DNA from: Segetibacter koreensis DSM 18137
GTDB lineage: Bacteria; Bacteroidota; Bacteroidia; Chitinophagales; Chitinophagaceae
Length of the DNA: 64,000 nt
Direction of reading: 5' to 3'
NCBI RefSeq assembly: GCF_000374045.1
Contig: NZ_KB893381.1
Coordinates: forward strand, 32,143-96,142
Part shown: piece by piece, positions 29,371 through 38,340 of the stretch
How positions within the stretch are numbered: the first letter of the stretch is position 1
Layout of the letters: every line of letters begins with the position of its first letter
Program-made: the position numbers and the translations under genes
Notes under the pieces: generated by a model
What the model was told of the DNA's origin: nothing
Seen by the model: only the letters and a program-made list of their open reading frames with translations
Database searches by the model: none

Positions 29371-29472
29371 TCATTTCTCAAAAACAATCTTTCCATTCTT
29401 AATTACTGTGTCAACTTGTATCTCCTTGCTATTTAATTGAAATATTACCTTATCATTTTTATTATTAAAGGT
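29371..29472 (-). pseudogene. Possible C-terminal scrap of an amidohydrolase (NagA-like)
   Basis: A minus-strand frame of 33 codons between the symporter and the Gfo/Idh/MocA gene ends with IQVDTVIKNGKIVFEK and a stop at 29371-29373. The pattern VxxVIxNGKIVxE is typical of the terminal beta-strands of amidohydrolases such as N-acetylglucosamine-6-phosphate deacetylase. Two stops precede it, no start exists, and it is too short to be certain. If real, it records loss of a deacetylase next to the NagB-like gene. Confidence 0.35.
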
Positions 29473-29515
29473 TCATCAATTTAAATAACATTTCAGCTTG
29501 CATAAGGATTTGCTT

Positions 29516-30982
29516 TTATGCTCGCTGTTTAAGAGCAACAATGAGATTTTTTACTTTAACAGGTACTGTTTCTGCAGTCAACCCTAATCCTATAAAAACA
29601 ATTGCTGACACAATTGTAGGCAAACCCACTTCCAGCGCCAGGCTACTTACATGCATGTCTTTTGTTATGACGAAAGTGATCACCCCCCCAATAATCGAAG
29701 AGATAGCTGCTTTTGGACCACAGGACTTAAACACGGGAAGCAAACCTAATAATAACGGCAGGGCTGTAGGGCCCAATAAAGCCGCAAACCAGTTAACAAT
29801 AAGTCCCAGTACTCCACCAAAGCGTTCGTAATTTAGCGCTATAGCAAGTGTTGCAAGCGTAAAGATAAAAGTTGTGATACGGGCAGTGCGAAGTGAATGT
29901 TTATCATTGCGAAATTTGTCTGAAACAACAGGGAGTATATCCCTGGTGATGACGGCAGCGATGGTATTGACATCTGAAGAGGTCATGCCCATCGTAGCGG
30001 CAAATAAGGACGCGATCACCAGTCCTATCATTCCCTGAGGCAATATTTTTACCATTAACCATCCATAAGATTCACTAGGGTTTTCCAAATTTGGCAAAAT
30101 AATGGGAGCAGCCCACATCGGAAAAAATAATATTAAAGGCCAGACTAAGTACAATATCCCGGAAAGCTGCGCTGCTTTTGATGCTTCTTTTTCATTTGGT
30201 GATGAAATATATCTTGTCGCCAGGCTCCAGATGCCTCCATTATAACTTAGGAAGTAAACAAAAAACATGACGCCTACAAAACCTGCTGTATAAGGATCAT
30301 TAAATAAATCACTATGACCAGGAGGCAGACGGCTCCACATTCTTGTAACAGATCCTACTCCACCAAGCTGCTTGACAACCAGCACAAACATAACAATACC
30401 ACCAAGTATCTGAACAATAAATTGAATTAAGTCAGTTATAATTACACCCCACAATCCTCCGAACGTCACGTAAATTAAAGTAACAACACCTGAAACAAGG
30501 ATACCAGGTGTCATTGGAACGCCGGCAACTACATTTAGTAAAATACCAATAGCGGCCCATTTGGCTCCCACATCAAAAATTTTCAGTAATACACCTGACC
30601 AAGCTATGATCTGTTGTGTTAATACATTATATCTTACATGTAAGTATTCAAGCGGAGATTGTATAAGCAGTTCCTTTCGTAAACGAACCCAATAAACAGG
30701 AAATATTTTTGCAGTAGTGATTACGACAATAGCAACAGGGAAAGCCCACCACATATACATAGTAAAGCCATGAGTATAGGCAACTGCAGCATATGCAACA
30801 AATACAGCTCCACTATGTCCTGAAACATGATGAGAAATACCTGCTAACCACCAAGGTAGTTTTCCTCCCGCAACAAAATAGTCTTCAGAGTTCTTACTTT
30901 TAAAATAAGAAATTACACCTATTATAATCATGCTTGAAAAGAAAAGAATAATAACAACTAAATCTAGTGTATTGAAAGTCAT
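29516..30982 (-). CDS. Sodium:solute symporter (SSS family), sugar-type
   Basis: This 488-residue membrane protein has about 13 hydrophobic segments and SSS-family features. The N-terminal helix FNTLDLVVIILFFSSMIIIG precedes SKNSEDYFVAGGKLPWWLAG. The later signature region contains TFGGLWGVIITDLIQFIVQ and IASLFAATMGMTSSDVNTIA, the core of the second sodium site. The family imports sugars, sialic acids or organic acids with Na+ across the inner membrane. It lies 341 bp after the ceramidase-like gene (gap with a kelch relic) and 170 bp before the Gfo/Idh/MocA gene, suggesting it brings periplasmic products to the NagB/Gfo enzymes. Confidence 0.92.
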   Translation of the reverse strand: MTFNTLDLVVIILFFSSMIIIGVISYFKSKNSEDYFVAGGKLPWWLAGISHHVSGHSGAVFVAYAAVAYTHGFTMYMWWAFPVAIVVITTAKIFPVYWVRLRKELLIQSPLEYLHVRYNVLTQQIIAWSGVLLKIFDVGAKWAAIGILLNVVAGVPMTPGILVSGVVTLIYVTFGGLWGVIITDLIQFIVQILGGIVMFVLVVKQLGGVGSVTRMWSRLPPGHSDLFNDPYTAGFVGVMFFVYFLSYNGGIWSLATRYISSPNEKEASKAAQLSGILYLVWPLILFFPMWAAPIILPNLENPSESYGWLMVKILPQGMIGLVIASLFAATMGMTSSDVNTIAAVITRDILPVVSDKFRNDKHSLRTARITTFIFTLATLAIALNYERFGGVLGLIVNWFAALLGPTALPLLLGLLPVFKSCGPKAAISSIIGGVITFVITKDMHVSSLALEVGLPTIVSAIVFIGLGLTAETVPVKVKNLIVALKQRA

Positions 30983-31089
30983 TTATTTGTTTTAATGATT
31001 TGTAAATTCAAAATGTTCGATTAATAATGTCAAGAAAAATAATAAAAGTGTATGTGTATACTAATCCTTAACCCAAGCCCATTTCATTC

Positions 31090-31290
31090 AGTTAACAAAT
31101 AAGACAGAAGAAAAAAGTTTGCGAACGGTTCATTTCCTTTGATGACCATACTTCGTTGCTGGCCGTATGTCCCTTCAAGACGTCCATTATACCAGCCACC
31201 CATTACCCACATTTTGTTTTTAAAAACAACCGACATCGCCAGGTCGCTATGAATCCGCGGTGCGGATAAAGTGTTCCTGGTTGTAATTAT
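31090..31290 (-). pseudogene. Remnant of a kelch-repeat/galactose-oxidase-like protein
   Basis: In the gap between ceramidase-like and symporter genes, one minus-strand frame reads SVVFKNKMWVMGGWYNGRL. A +1 shift continues as GHTASNEVWSSKEMN. Together these form one kelch blade (VVFxxKxWVxGG...xNDVWSS). The reading frame is broken, there is no start, and only about 55 residues remain. It is a decayed gene, not a functional one. Confidence 0.6.
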
Positions 31291-31323
31291 TCATAGAGTA
31301 GTTTCCAACACACATTATTAAAA

Positions 31324-33153
31324 TCATTTTACAGGCACAAGTACTATCCGGCGCAAATCGAGCATTGCACCTTTTGCCGAATCTGAATTTGATCTAAATA
31401 CCATTTTATGAGGACCTGCCGGTAATTGAATTGTACCTATTTTCTCTTTTTTGTACGTAAACCATGACCCTGTTTTGCCTATCTTGCCTTTTAGTTTTTT
31501 GTCGCCTCCTTCAAAAACAAATGACTTACCTGCTTCAGCATCAGATACTGCCCAGTCGAGATAAACATTATATTTACCTTTTTTTCCTACTTCCACATCC
31601 CATTCCGTTTTATCGTCAGTGGTAAACCAGCCAAATGCTTTCCATTCCGGCATGTACTTGATATTAGATCCGATTGCCTCTGCCATCGCAGCGTCAAGGT
31701 AAAGCGTTCCATCAGTTCCGGCTTTTACAAGTTTTCGATCATTAACAGTGTCTCTCTCTTCTTTGAAAGATGCAGGCATGAGATCATGAACGGATTTCAC
31801 AATAATATCTTCAACTTCCAAAGCAAAAGGTGACGGTTTATCGTAATAATACATACTTGACTCAGCTTCGTAACCACCTTCCTGTATAACACGACGTGAA
31901 GCAATATAACACGGTACATCGTTAGAGTAACCATTAATCCAAAGATGCTCGGCACCTAATTCGTTTTTCAACCTCGTAGAATAATCTACTACAACTTCAC
32001 CAGCTAAATTAACCATCGCCAACTTGTTGCCGAAGTTCCAGACCTGAACGGGATAATTTAATTCTGAAGGAATTGCCTGCCCCCTTTGAATGCGATCAAG
32101 TGCAAGACGAGCATAGTAACCTTTAACTGTTTTATCCTGTGTTAATTGAATTAGTTCAGGAACAGTAGGAACTTTAGAGAACGGTAACTTAATCCATTTC
32201 ATGTTGCCGGCGGGGGGCTCTGAAAGTATCTGAAGCTGTGCCTTTAGTAATTTATCTACGTTATCAGCTATCTCTTTTCCATGCTGCTGTACATCTTCCA
32301 TGTTACCTCGCGGTTGAGGATTGGCATCAGCACCACAACCAAGGGCAATCATAGCAATAACTCCAGGATGCCGCTCCTCTATAGCACGTTGAGCTTCTCC
32401 GATCCAATCCCCGTGAACTTCATTGACATCACCATCTAATGTGGTACCATGACATGCATAATTAACAAATACTGCTCTTAATGTTCCATCCGGATTTGTA
32501 ATCCGCATAAAAGGCAAAGAAGGATCAACAGGACCATCTTTTGTGCGGCGATTTGCTGCAAATCCGGCTTGCCCTTGTCCCCATGCAACAAATGCCGGCT
32601 TCCTGCCTTTTAAAGCCGCAAAGGTTACTTCCTGCAGCTTCTGGCTAAGTTGCTCGGTATATTTTGCTATATGTACCAATTGTTCCAGGTTTAGCAATGA
32701 GTCGCTGAAGTTTTCGCCGCGGTATTGAAGAATATTTAAAAGGTTACCAACTTCGGGGCCACCATGAGTGTGTGAGGCACAAATAGCAATCTGAGCGGGC
32801 TCTATTCCGGCTTTTTTTGAAATTTGCTCAACTAATTCCTGCGTGATGCGTGCCGGGATCCCAACAAGATCTACAGTAATAAGAATAGATGGATGTTGTG
32901 CATCGCTACCAAAAGCAATTGCTTTAGCTGACAGCCGCTGAAGCACCCCGGTCGACTCCGACTTGGGTCTGGCGCCATAACCGGCAAGACGTATCGGACC
33001 CTCGGGAGTAATGTCAACCCGAGCTACCCCTATGTCCATCGTTTGAGCAGCATCCGCCTTTTGGCCCAATGAAATTTTACTAAAAAGCAAAACAGATATA
33101 AAAACAAGGCAATAACAGTAGGCGCGAAAGCTTTTTTGAAATTTCATTACCAA
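31324..33153 (-). CDS. Neutral/alkaline ceramidase N-terminal domain protein with C-terminal beta-sandwich
   Basis: This 609-residue secreted protein has a signal peptide (hydrophobic about 10-27, ending SLG-Q). The ceramidase-like catalytic domain shows GVARVDITPEGPIRLAGYGA, ASHTHGGPEVGN (zinc-ligand His), FVNYACHGTTLDGDVN, and GCGADANPQPRG. From about residue 470 an extra domain follows (YMPEWKAFGWFTTDD, VGKKGKYNVYLDWAVSDAEA, LPAGPHKMVFRS) resembling a carbohydrate- or ligand-binding beta-sandwich. Relatives in environmental bacteria are annotated as neutral ceramidases but are frequent in sugar clusters, so hydrolysis of a non-sphingolipid amide is possible. It is the second of a tandem pair, 111 bp after its paralogue. 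Confidence 0.85.
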   Translation of the reverse strand: MVMKFQKSFRAYCYCLVFISVLLFSKISLGQKADAAQTMDIGVARVDITPEGPIRLAGYGARPKSESTGVLQRLSAKAIAFGSDAQHPSILITVDLVGIPARITQELVEQISKKAGIEPAQIAICASHTHGGPEVGNLLNILQYRGENFSDSLLNLEQLVHIAKYTEQLSQKLQEVTFAALKGRKPAFVAWGQGQAGFAANRRTKDGPVDPSLPFMRITNPDGTLRAVFVNYACHGTTLDGDVNEVHGDWIGEAQRAIEERHPGVIAMIALGCGADANPQPRGNMEDVQQHGKEIADNVDKLLKAQLQILSEPPAGNMKWIKLPFSKVPTVPELIQLTQDKTVKGYYARLALDRIQRGQAIPSELNYPVQVWNFGNKLAMVNLAGEVVVDYSTRLKNELGAEHLWINGYSNDVPCYIASRRVIQEGGYEAESSMYYYDKPSPFALEVEDIIVKSVHDLMPASFKEERDTVNDRKLVKAGTDGTLYLDAAMAEAIGSNIKYMPEWKAFGWFTTDDKTEWDVEVGKKGKYNVYLDWAVSDAEAGKSFVFEGGDKKLKGKIGKTGSWFTYKKEKIGTIQLPAGPHKMVFRSNSDSAKGAMLDLRRIVLVPVK

Positions 33154-33264
33154 TAATTTTAAGTTTGATTTTATGATTTTATCCTGAAAATGATTAACGG
33201 CGCCTGCTACCTCTCACCGTTAAGATGCAAAATCTAGTTCAACATTTTAGCACCTTTTTTTAAT

Positions 33265-34644
33265 TTAGTTGATTTTTGCCTCTGCCTGGGACACCCCAAC
33301 TTCTGCCGCTAACTTCTGAGCCTCATACAAAATATCCGTTTCAATGCTTGATGCCCATGTACTCGGCAACCCGTACACCATTTGTGATGATGCTCCTTCA
33401 TAACCTCCTTCGCGCAATATTGCTGCTGTTGGAACGTAGGCCATAACATCATTTGAATAGCCAAAAACAAAAATATCTTCGCCAAAAACCCTTTTCAGTT
33501 GTATTGCATATTCAATCACTGTTTCTCCGCTTAAAACAAAAATAGATTGATCGCCAAGCTTCCAAACTTCTACCGGATAAGGATATGAGGTAATGAGAGA
33601 ATCTCCTGCATTTAATTTTTTCAGCAATCGCGCAGCCCATCGTTTTTGATAATTTTCGCCGCTCATTTCAACTATTTTAGACAACTCTGCTTTTGACGTG
33701 GGCGAATTCAGGGGCAGTTTTATTTCTGCATATGCCGTTTTTAGCTGAGGAGCTAATGCCTTCATATCCTCGCTAAGCACCCTTGTTACAGCCGCTGCTA
33801 ATTCCTGTCCATATTGTTGAGCTAATGCTACTGTCCGGCGAGGCAAAGGATTTTGATTGGCACCACAGCCCTGAGTAAACATTGCAGTAACACCTGGGTA
33901 GGCTTTTTCTAACTCTAACTGTGCAAATCCTGCATAATCGCCTGAAAATTTATAGCCACTTAAAACAGTATTATGACAGGCATAGCCAAAAGTAATAGCC
34001 AATAATTTTCCTGTTTTACTTACGACTTTAATTGCAGGAACTGAATAATCGTTAGGACCTTTTAATTCAGTTTGCCTGGACAAAGTTGCTTCATCATTGT
34101 TGCGCCTGTTTACCTGAAATCGTGTAACGCCGTTTCCGGAATAAAGATCAGCAAGTTGCAATGCATGTAATGCTTCACCTACCAGTCTTACCATTTTCTC
34201 TCCTAACTGATTGGTATATTCATCAATCTTTTGTTGCTGCTCCAGGTTAACAGGATAAATATCTAATAATGCATTTGTTAATACGGGACCAGAATGAGTG
34301 TGAGATGTATTGATAAGAATTTGTGACCTTGTTAAATGATATTTACTTTCCAGCTGATTTCTTACACAGTCGGAAAGAGCTTTCGGAATTCCTACTAAAT
34401 CTGCTGTAATAAGTACCGCCTGCTTACCTTCTTCATCTTCAAGTGCGAGAGCCTTTACCCACAAATCTACCAATGTTCCTTCTGATGGATGAGTTCGATT
34501 AGCATAGCCCGCCATCCAAAGGGGTTGTTCAGGAGTGATTTTTACACGGCTAACGCCAGCTTTCCATCCTTTATAATTTTTGGGTTGCGCATAAACGATG
34601 GTAGTAAATAAAGCAAGGGTAAAAAAGGTTTGCAAATGTTTCAT
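33265..34644 (-). CDS. Neutral/alkaline ceramidase N-terminal domain protein
   Basis: This 459-residue protein has a Sec signal (hydrophobic 7-17, cleavage near VYAQ) and the single ceramidase-like domain: GVSRVKITPEQPLWMAGYAN, INTSHTHSGPVLTN (zinc-ligand His), TFGYACHNTVLSGYKFSGDY, and TQGCGANQNPLPRR. It is a paralogue of the next gene but lacks the C-terminal beta-sandwich. The pair suggests cleavage of related bonds in two substrates or successive steps. It starts 104 bp downstream of the HiPIP gene. The amide substrate cannot be inferred from the sequence. Confidence 0.85.
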   Translation of the reverse strand: MKHLQTFFTLALFTTIVYAQPKNYKGWKAGVSRVKITPEQPLWMAGYANRTHPSEGTLVDLWVKALALEDEEGKQAVLITADLVGIPKALSDCVRNQLESKYHLTRSQILINTSHTHSGPVLTNALLDIYPVNLEQQQKIDEYTNQLGEKMVRLVGEALHALQLADLYSGNGVTRFQVNRRNNDEATLSRQTELKGPNDYSVPAIKVVSKTGKLLAITFGYACHNTVLSGYKFSGDYAGFAQLELEKAYPGVTAMFTQGCGANQNPLPRRTVALAQQYGQELAAAVTRVLSEDMKALAPQLKTAYAEIKLPLNSPTSKAELSKIVEMSGENYQKRWAARLLKKLNAGDSLITSYPYPVEVWKLGDQSIFVLSGETVIEYAIQLKRVFGEDIFVFGYSNDVMAYVPTAAILREGGYEGASSQMVYGLPSTWASSIETDILYEAQKLAAEVGVSQAEAKIN

Positions 34645-34748
34645 TTCAGGTACTTATACTGTCTTATTTCGTATTTAAAAAATGTATCAAAGTGATAACT
34701 ATTACAACCTACACATGACACCATACTATAAAAATCTTATACAACTAT

Positions 34749-35117
34749 TTAAGGTTGCTCTTTAGATGCCCACTGAATACAATGTCCGGCAGCCCGGACC
34801 GGACCCTTAAATAACATACATTCTCCACAAGATTGATTGTCAGTTTTTGGAACAAATAAAGCACAATTACCACAAGAACGATCGGGTAAAGGAGACCTGT
34901 CGACATAAGCAAACGTCTTACGCTTCTCCAATTCACTTTTACTTACATTGGAAAGATCGTCGCAAAAGTTAGTTGCTGATGTCTGTTTTTTATCTGCTGG
35001 ATTCGATTTATTTGAATCGCAACTGCTAAAAATCAGTGCGCCGCCCGCCATAAAAATGCTACTGCTACCTATACACTTACTTATAAATTTTCTTCGTGAA
35101 TATTCCTTGTTTCTCAT
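34749..35117 (-). CDS. High-potential iron-sulfur protein (HiPIP), Tat-exported
   Basis: This 122-residue protein has a Tat-like signal (YSRRKFISKCIG) and then a short domain with the cysteine pattern C-x2-C-x14-C-x12-C in SCGNCALFVPKT and CGECMLFKG, ending GHCIQWASKE. This is the spacing of HiPIPs, small periplasmic [4Fe-4S] electron carriers. An additional Cys in IFSSCDSN might be a lipid-attachment site, so the protein could be membrane-tethered. It lies 23 bp downstream of PVC-type dehydrogenase copy C, which has no heme motif. HiPIP as that enzyme's electron acceptor is an attractive inference. Confidence 0.88.
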   Translation of the reverse strand: MRNKEYSRRKFISKCIGSSSIFMAGGALIFSSCDSNKSNPADKKQTSATNFCDDLSNVSKSELEKRKTFAYVDRSPLPDRSCGNCALFVPKTDNQSCGECMLFKGPVRAAGHCIQWASKEQP

Positions 35118-35140
35118 CTAAAACGTTTCGTTTGGGCTAA

Positions 35141-37291
35141 TTATAATAAAACTGCTTTTAAGTCCTGCACTGCTTTTGCAGTGTTAACATCTACCTCTGC
35201 TTCAATATTCTTCAGGCTTTCTTTTACTGATGCATCTGATCCTTTTGATACTTCAAGACCTGTAGTTAAGCCTTTTACAACAGTTGGCTGCCAACTTTTG
35301 GCTTTTGCAGATTGAGATATTGTTTCTAATAAAGCAATTATTTGTGCTTTTTGATTTCTTGCGCCTACAACCGTAGCAAAGTCGTTAAGAAACTGAAATT
35401 TCCAGGGGGCAGTCGAATTAAAAAATGAACTTTTTTGAGATAAATTTTTCAATAAGTCAACTGATGCCCCTGCTGAAGAACTTAAAACTGCTGTTCTAAA
35501 CCATGCGCTTTGGCCGTGCTTTTCTAAAACATTTGCCAATACCGCAGTTACTGATTGCTCATTAAACTCACCAAGACTTAACGTTGCCTGGAAAGCTACT
35601 CGAATTGAAGAGTCAGTAGTCATTTCTTTAAGTTGGGGCAAACACTGAGGATAACGCTCAGACAACATTGCTGCATTTTCCCGCACCCCGGCAGATGGAT
35701 CTTTCATTGCCTTTTTTACAATTTCAGCATCTAATGCATTCATCCCTTCCAAAACATAAATGGCATGAAGCCTGAAACGCGGATCTTCACTTTTATTAAA
35801 TAAATCGCGAACAGCAGGAATTACAGTTTTATCCTGGCGCTCTAAAAGGAGCCTTTGCGCCTGCAAACGCCACCAACGGTTTTGATGAGAAAGTGATGCA
35901 ACCAGATCGGATGATTTGGTACTTCTAAGATCGACAGAAACTTTTTTATATGCAGGAGCATTTTTAGGAACAATCCTGTAAATTCTTCCATATCTGTTTC
36001 CGGCATTAAAGTCCATACCCACTTGTAAATCTTCAGGAATAGACATAGGAGTTTCAATATGTTGTCTATACATATCAATCATATAAAAATCTCCGTTGGG
36101 GCCAACTGTAAAATTTACAGGACGAACCCACGTATCAGTAGAAGCTAAAAACTCTTTGTTTTTCTCTTGCTCGGGCCTGCGTGCTACGAAAAACGGCGCA
36201 GTGTCGCTATTTGAAAGAATGTCTCTGTGAACCAAACTGCCGGACCCATCGCCGGTAAAAACATTACTATAATATTCTTTTGGAAGTGCATCTCCATCGT
36301 ATAAAGTTGCGCCCGTTGCTGCAGTAAAATGATCCTTTTCATATTCTACCCTGTCTAAATGATTTTCCTTGAACTGCTTATTTCTTCGGTTTGTACGTTC
36401 TGCCCGCCAGTACGGGGCAGGGGTTTTTTGAAACATTAAAGGATCGTGATCGGAAATATTTACAATTGCTTTTTTTGCAGAAGCGGGAAGGAAAGGATTG
36501 CGTTCAAGGTAACGCCGGGGAATAACAGCCTGCTGAATGTGAAGCGAATTTTGTGTAAAAAAACGATGCCCCCAATCGTCTAATGCTAATCCATATTGTC
36601 CTGTACCTGTTGTAAGTTCAAATTGATTTCTATCGAGACGGAACCTAAAGTCGGCCCCCTGCATTAAAAGCTTTCGTGCACCAGGCACTCTGTTAAAAGT
36701 TATTTCTCCTGCCTGGCCATTGTTATTTGCATAAATCCAATTATCAATACCAAAGCGAAGATTTGAAATTTGAGCCTCTTCATTTTTATTAAAGAACCCT
36801 GTAAAAAGCACTTCCTTGGAATCTGCACGTCCGTCGCCATCAGTATCTTTAAAATACAAAATATTAGGTGCAGCGGTTACTATCAATCCGCCTTGCCATG
36901 GCAATATGCTTGTTGCTTCTCTCAAACTATCTGCAAAAACGATTGAGGTGTCGGCTCGTCCGTCTCCATTTAAATCTTTTAACATCACAATCCGCCCTTT
37001 TCCTTTTACCGAATCTGGTTTATAGGCATCCAGCATTCCCACCACATAAGCATTTCCCTGCTCATCAAATTCCATTGCTACAGGATCAATGACATTAGGT
37101 TCTGTGGCAAAAATTTCCGCCTTAAGATCTTCCGCAAACTCAAAAGTTTTTACAGACTCTTCCGGCGAAAGCGGACCATCGTAATGCGATTTGGATTCAC
37201 ATCCAACGCTTAATATTGCAAATCCTATTAAAATTTTTGCGCTATTAATCAAAACCTTTTTTCTAAACAATTTTGTTTTTTCTTTGATCAT
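35141..37291 (-). CDS. PVC-type dehydrogenase lipoprotein lacking a cytochrome domain (copy C)
   Basis: This 716-residue lipoprotein has SVGC with the lipid Cys at residue 31. The propeller domain includes FAEDLKAEIFATEPNVIDPV, MLKDLNGDGRADTSI, LYFKDTDGDGRADSKEVL and FLASTDTWVRPVNFTVGPNG. A HEAT-repeat region follows (DLVASLSHQNRWWRLQAQRL, DPSAGVRENAAMLSERYP), and the protein ends at TAKAVQDLKAVLL. No CxxCH occurs anywhere, in contrast to copies A, B and D, and the ending is in-frame with a clean stop, so this is not a truncation artefact within the window. It is 46 bp after the amidohydrolase and 23 bp before the HiPIP gene. Loss of the heme module may be compensated by the HiPIP. Confidence 0.88.
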   Translation of the reverse strand: MIKEKTKLFRKKVLINSAKILIGFAILSVGCESKSHYDGPLSPEESVKTFEFAEDLKAEIFATEPNVIDPVAMEFDEQGNAYVVGMLDAYKPDSVKGKGRIVMLKDLNGDGRADTSIVFADSLREATSILPWQGGLIVTAAPNILYFKDTDGDGRADSKEVLFTGFFNKNEEAQISNLRFGIDNWIYANNNGQAGEITFNRVPGARKLLMQGADFRFRLDRNQFELTTGTGQYGLALDDWGHRFFTQNSLHIQQAVIPRRYLERNPFLPASAKKAIVNISDHDPLMFQKTPAPYWRAERTNRRNKQFKENHLDRVEYEKDHFTAATGATLYDGDALPKEYYSNVFTGDGSGSLVHRDILSNSDTAPFFVARRPEQEKNKEFLASTDTWVRPVNFTVGPNGDFYMIDMYRQHIETPMSIPEDLQVGMDFNAGNRYGRIYRIVPKNAPAYKKVSVDLRSTKSSDLVASLSHQNRWWRLQAQRLLLERQDKTVIPAVRDLFNKSEDPRFRLHAIYVLEGMNALDAEIVKKAMKDPSAGVRENAAMLSERYPQCLPQLKEMTTDSSIRVAFQATLSLGEFNEQSVTAVLANVLEKHGQSAWFRTAVLSSSAGASVDLLKNLSQKSSFFNSTAPWKFQFLNDFATVVGARNQKAQIIALLETISQSAKAKSWQPTVVKGLTTGLEVSKGSDASVKESLKNIEAEVDVNTAKAVQDLKAVLL

Positions 37292-37337
37292 ATATACTGG
37301 TATCGGTTTTAATTACCGGATTATCAAGACGATGATG

Positions 37338-38300
37338 TTAAAGCCTGAATAGCTTTTTTGCATTTTCATACAATAATTTACGCTCCACTTCTTTTGTTGG
37401 TGCCAATCTGCGAACTGCCTCTATGATTTGGGATCCATCACAATCTTTTCCCTTTCCTGCCATGTCTGCACAATCGCTTCCAAAAAGAAGTTTATTTTGA
37501 TGCCGATTTAAATAATCGCGGGTAAAAGCTTCATCTCGTGTAAGAGCGTTAAGCCCCGAACCTGCTGACAAATCACCAAACATGTTCGGGTAATTACTAA
37601 GATACGCTTCTGTTAGTCCACCCTTTGCAATAGCGCCCTTTGGATATAACACCGACTGATCTTTATGTTCTTTGTCTAGGTTTGCATGCCATGTTTGGGC
37701 ATGTCCGATAAAATTTACTCTCGGATATTTTTCAAGCATTTTATAGAAACGCTCAAATCCATAATTATACATCTGGTATTGCCAGTGCATCAGTACAGGC
37801 ACTTTGTAAGCCTGCGCCAACTGATAAATCTTTTGCATTTCTGTAGAATCGCATTCTATCCCAAACTTCAACTCACCTATTACCACTGCTCCTAACTTTA
37901 AATATTTTTCAATTTCAGGTATTGCATCGGGTAGGTCAGGCACATTGTTGGCTCCAAAAAGAAACTCTTTTGAATGTTTTTGGGCAAATAAATAACATTC
38001 TGCATTTTCACCGGCTTCTGCCTGCAATCCATTTGAAATGCCGTTATGTGTTGATGCTGAATTTACCGGCCTTCCTGCAGGCAAGAGAATACTGGTGGCT
38101 ATGCCCATCTCCATTTGATGAAAAAGCATTTGCTCATCCGTACGCTCGTGATAATGAATGTGCTGGTGGATATCTATAATGGGTTCCTTCTTTACTTCCG
38201 GCATTTCGGCACCTTTCACCTTTAAAGTTGCCCCAAGAACAAGACAGCTTGTATTGGCGATAAATTTTCTGCGAGAGTAAGTTTTTTTTGATATTGACAC
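37338..38300 (-). CDS. Amidohydrolase-2 family protein, Tat-exported
   Basis: This 320-residue protein has a Tat-like signal (YSRRKFIANTSCLVLGATL) and an amidohydrolase TIM barrel: IIDIHQHIHYHERTD (HxH metal ligands), PVLMHWQYQMYNYGFERFY, VNFIGHAQTWHANL and KLLFGSDCADMAGKG (Asp of the metal site) near the end. This is the ACMSD-like class (amidohydrolase_2) that hydrolyses or decarboxylates small molecules, including lactones. In this position, between a hydrolase and dehydrogenase copy C, a lactonase acting on an oxidised sugar would fit, but that is inference. Confidence 0.87.
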   Translation of the reverse strand: MSISKKTYSRRKFIANTSCLVLGATLKVKGAEMPEVKKEPIIDIHQHIHYHERTDEQMLFHQMEMGIATSILLPAGRPVNSASTHNGISNGLQAEAGENAECYLFAQKHSKEFLFGANNVPDLPDAIPEIEKYLKLGAVVIGELKFGIECDSTEMQKIYQLAQAYKVPVLMHWQYQMYNYGFERFYKMLEKYPRVNFIGHAQTWHANLDKEHKDQSVLYPKGAIAKGGLTEAYLSNYPNMFGDLSAGSGLNALTRDEAFTRDYLNRHQNKLLFGSDCADMAGKGKDCDGSQIIEAVRRLAPTKEVERKLLYENAKKLFRL

Positions 38301-38340
38301 GATAAACCGGGTTTAGTTAAAGAAATTTAGTTATACTATT

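Noticed and set aside
33197..33226. Inverted repeat TTAACGG ... CCGTTAA upstream of the second ceramidase-like gene
   Set aside because: Short stem with a 16-base loop and no T-run; no evidence that it is a terminator or operator.
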